Assembly (NCBI GenBank): GCA_001803645.1
Contig: MHDW01000198.1
Coordinates: forward strand, 5,845-12,687
Direction of reading: 5' to 3'
Length of the DNA stretch: 6,843 nt
From: Nitrospirae bacterium GWC2_42_7
GTDB lineage: Bacteria; Nitrospirota; Thermodesulfovibrionia; Thermodesulfovibrionales; UBA6898
In this document: positions 5,803 to 6,843 of the stretch, in pieces
Layout of the letters: each line of letters opens with the position of its first letter
Numbering within the stretch: position 1 is the first letter of the stretch
The notes under the pieces: model-generated
Databases searched by the model: none
What the model saw: the letters and a program-made list of their open reading frames with translations, nothing else
Told to the model about the DNA's origin: nothing
Position numbers and translations under genes: made by a program

Positions 5803-6843
5803 TTTGGTGCTCCTCCTTACTATCTCGGAAATAATTCACAAAAAAACCGGGATTCAAATCCGGTTTGAAATAATGTTTTCTTTTGATCCAGACGAACCCA
5901 TCTCCTTTCGAAATTACTGCAACGTCAATAGGTCCGCCGACGGTTTCAGCGTCTAACGAAATCTTTCTTTTAAAGGATGTCAGATTGACAAGCGATTCTG
6001 CCATCGCGGCAAGTTCATCTTTTGGAAGAAATGATACTGCATTGATAATTGGATTGATATGAAACGTCCTTCTATAGTCCTGCAACTTTTTATTAAAGTC
6101 TGCAAGAATAGAAAGACCAATTTCTTTCAGTTTTTTTGAAAATTCCTGTTTTCTGGTTGTATCAACATTTTCAATACACTCCGCTATATAATCAGGATAC
6201 TTTTCAAAGTACTCTGAAAGGTAGTCGGATATAATCTTATTATATGCTGGATCGGCTCCCTCAATGAACGTGGCAACCATTTCGCTTTGAGCAAAAGGAA
6301 CAATCCAAGCCGAGGAATCAATGTTAATAGATGCATCTTTGTCTTTCTTGTATTTAAGAGTGTTGTTAGTCTTAGCCTCGATAGTAAATGAAACAAGTGA
6401 TGGGAATGTTTCATCTTCACCAAACCCGGCTATAACTAAACCGGAAGAGCTTCTTGCAAACCTATCTTTCGAAAAGACGTTCGCACAGATAGCCTGTAAA
6501 TCATTAGTAGTTTTCTCCGAAATCGGCAACTGCTGAAAGATTTCGTCTTTTACTTTTACAATCAAGTCGCCGTATTTTTCAATCAGGCTTCTATCATAAT
6601 CGGCTGATATATGAGGTAACCTATCAGCTTTGTTCCATGCTTCGCAATGCTTTCTTATCGTAAGTTCTATTATCTCCTTGACTGATGTCTCTTTAATTTT
6701 CTTGTCGCAAGATATTTTCTCGGCAACTTGTTCATCTATTTCTCTTTTAATATCGTTAAAATAACCGGCAATTATCCTCCCAAAATATTTTTTCTGTTCA
6801 GTTTCGGGAAACAAAGTAATATTTTCTGAGAGGAAACTAATGA
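5789..6843 (-). CDS. Proteasome-like / Ntn-hydrolase-like protein, N-terminus beyond the right edge
   Basis: 350 residues are visible and the frame runs open through the right edge (ISFLSENIT precedes a TTG at 6814), so I treat the gene as 5'-truncated by the window; TTG 6814 is only the first in-window start. Visible blocks are LFPETEQKKYFGRIIAGYF (about 10-28), then SSGLVIAGFGEDETFPSLV (132-150), then ADPAYNKIISDYL, then MAESLVNLTSFKRK (280-293) with TVGGPIDVAVI (300-310) and GFVWIKRKHYF (315-325). The GLVIAGFG strand, the late helix and GGPIDVAVI strand order recall proteasome/HslV-type Ntn proteins, and I remember relatives with an N-terminal 'A-D-S' Ntn opening. The segment that would hold a Thr/Ser/Cys nucleophile is not in view, so activity cannot be judged. 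The gene overlaps the 62-residue gene by 14 nt and leads the nuclease module. The coding call is firm; the fold is a memory-based inference. Confidence 0.85.
   Translation of the reverse strand, partial: ISFLSENITLFPETEQKKYFGRIIAGYFNDIKREIDEQVAEKISCDKKIKETSVKEIIELTIRKHCEAWNKADRLPHISADYDRSLIEKYGDLIVKVKDEIFQQLPISEKTTNDLQAICANVFSKDRFARSSSGLVIAGFGEDETFPSLVSFTIEAKTNNTLKYKKDKDASINIDSSAWIVPFAQSEMVATFIEGADPAYNKIISDYLSEYFEKYPDYIAECIENVDTTRKQEFSKKLKEIGLSILADFNKKLQDYRRTFHINPIINAVSFLPKDELAAMAESLVNLTSFKRKISLDAETVGGPIDVAVISKGDGFVWIKRKHYFKPDLNPGFFVNYFRDSKEEHQNEKA
5811..5818 (-). promoter_or_regulatory. Strong Shine-Dalgarno of the 62-residue gene
   Basis: AAGGAGGA on the minus strand ends 8 nt before the ATG at 5802. 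It lies within codons for the C-terminal SKEEHQNEKA of the upstream gene. It decides the start of the small gene and argues that the overlap is a real coupled gene and not a shadow frame. Confidence 0.8.

Noticed and set aside
6184..6423. A 79-residue minus-strand frame inside the Ntn-like gene.
   Set aside because: It overlaps the well-supported frame entirely, and its Leu/His/Arg-rich translation looks like an out-of-frame shadow.

Overview
The window comes from a bacterial chromosome. It joins one conserved housekeeping gene (mutS, cut by the left edge) to a compact accessory cluster, and every supported gene lies on the minus strand. The housekeeping flank, ordinary Shine-Dalgarno signals and ATGA-type gene overlaps fit a Gram-negative bacterium. 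A short palindrome of the CCTGYCT...ACCGGT...AGRCAGG kind, which I associate with uncultured environmental lineages (Nitrospirota, deltaproteobacterial and candidate phyla), interrupts one reading frame. The taxonomic guess is weak because no rRNA or clade-specific marker is present.

Layout in transcription order (right to left). (1) 6843-5789: C-terminal 350 residues of a protein I place, from memory of the family and with caution, in a proteasome-like/Ntn-hydrolase-like group. Its N-terminus lies beyond the window. (2) 5802-5614: a basic 62-residue protein whose strong Shine-Dalgarno sits inside the end of gene 1. (3) 5551-4094: a 485-residue protein with a C-terminal PD-(D/E)XK nuclease core (D396, E410-x-K412, QxxxY). 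(4) 4134-3904: a short frame that looks like the detached C-terminal tail of an adenine-specific DNA methylase or type IIG enzyme, split in frame by a 21-bp imperfect palindrome. (5) 3907-2930: a Clp-fold serine protease of the SDH/DUF114 type. (6) 2925-2560: an unrecognised 121-residue protein. (7) 2559-2095: a PIN-domain ribonuclease-like protein. (8) 1914-<1: mutS, with its own probable promoter in the 180-bp gap.

Genes 1-3 and genes 5-7 look like two tightly packed modules. Each pairs a protease-fold protein with a small or unknown protein and a nuclease-fold protein. The methylase-tail scar lies between them. That arrangement resembles a defence or conflict island beside a core gene. No gene here belongs to a named defence system I can identify with confidence, so the function is inference. 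The best candidates for something undescribed are the Ntn-like + small protein + PD-(D/E)XK module and the SDH-protease + 121-aa + PIN operon. I saw no tRNA, rRNA, CRISPR array, transposase or integrase.
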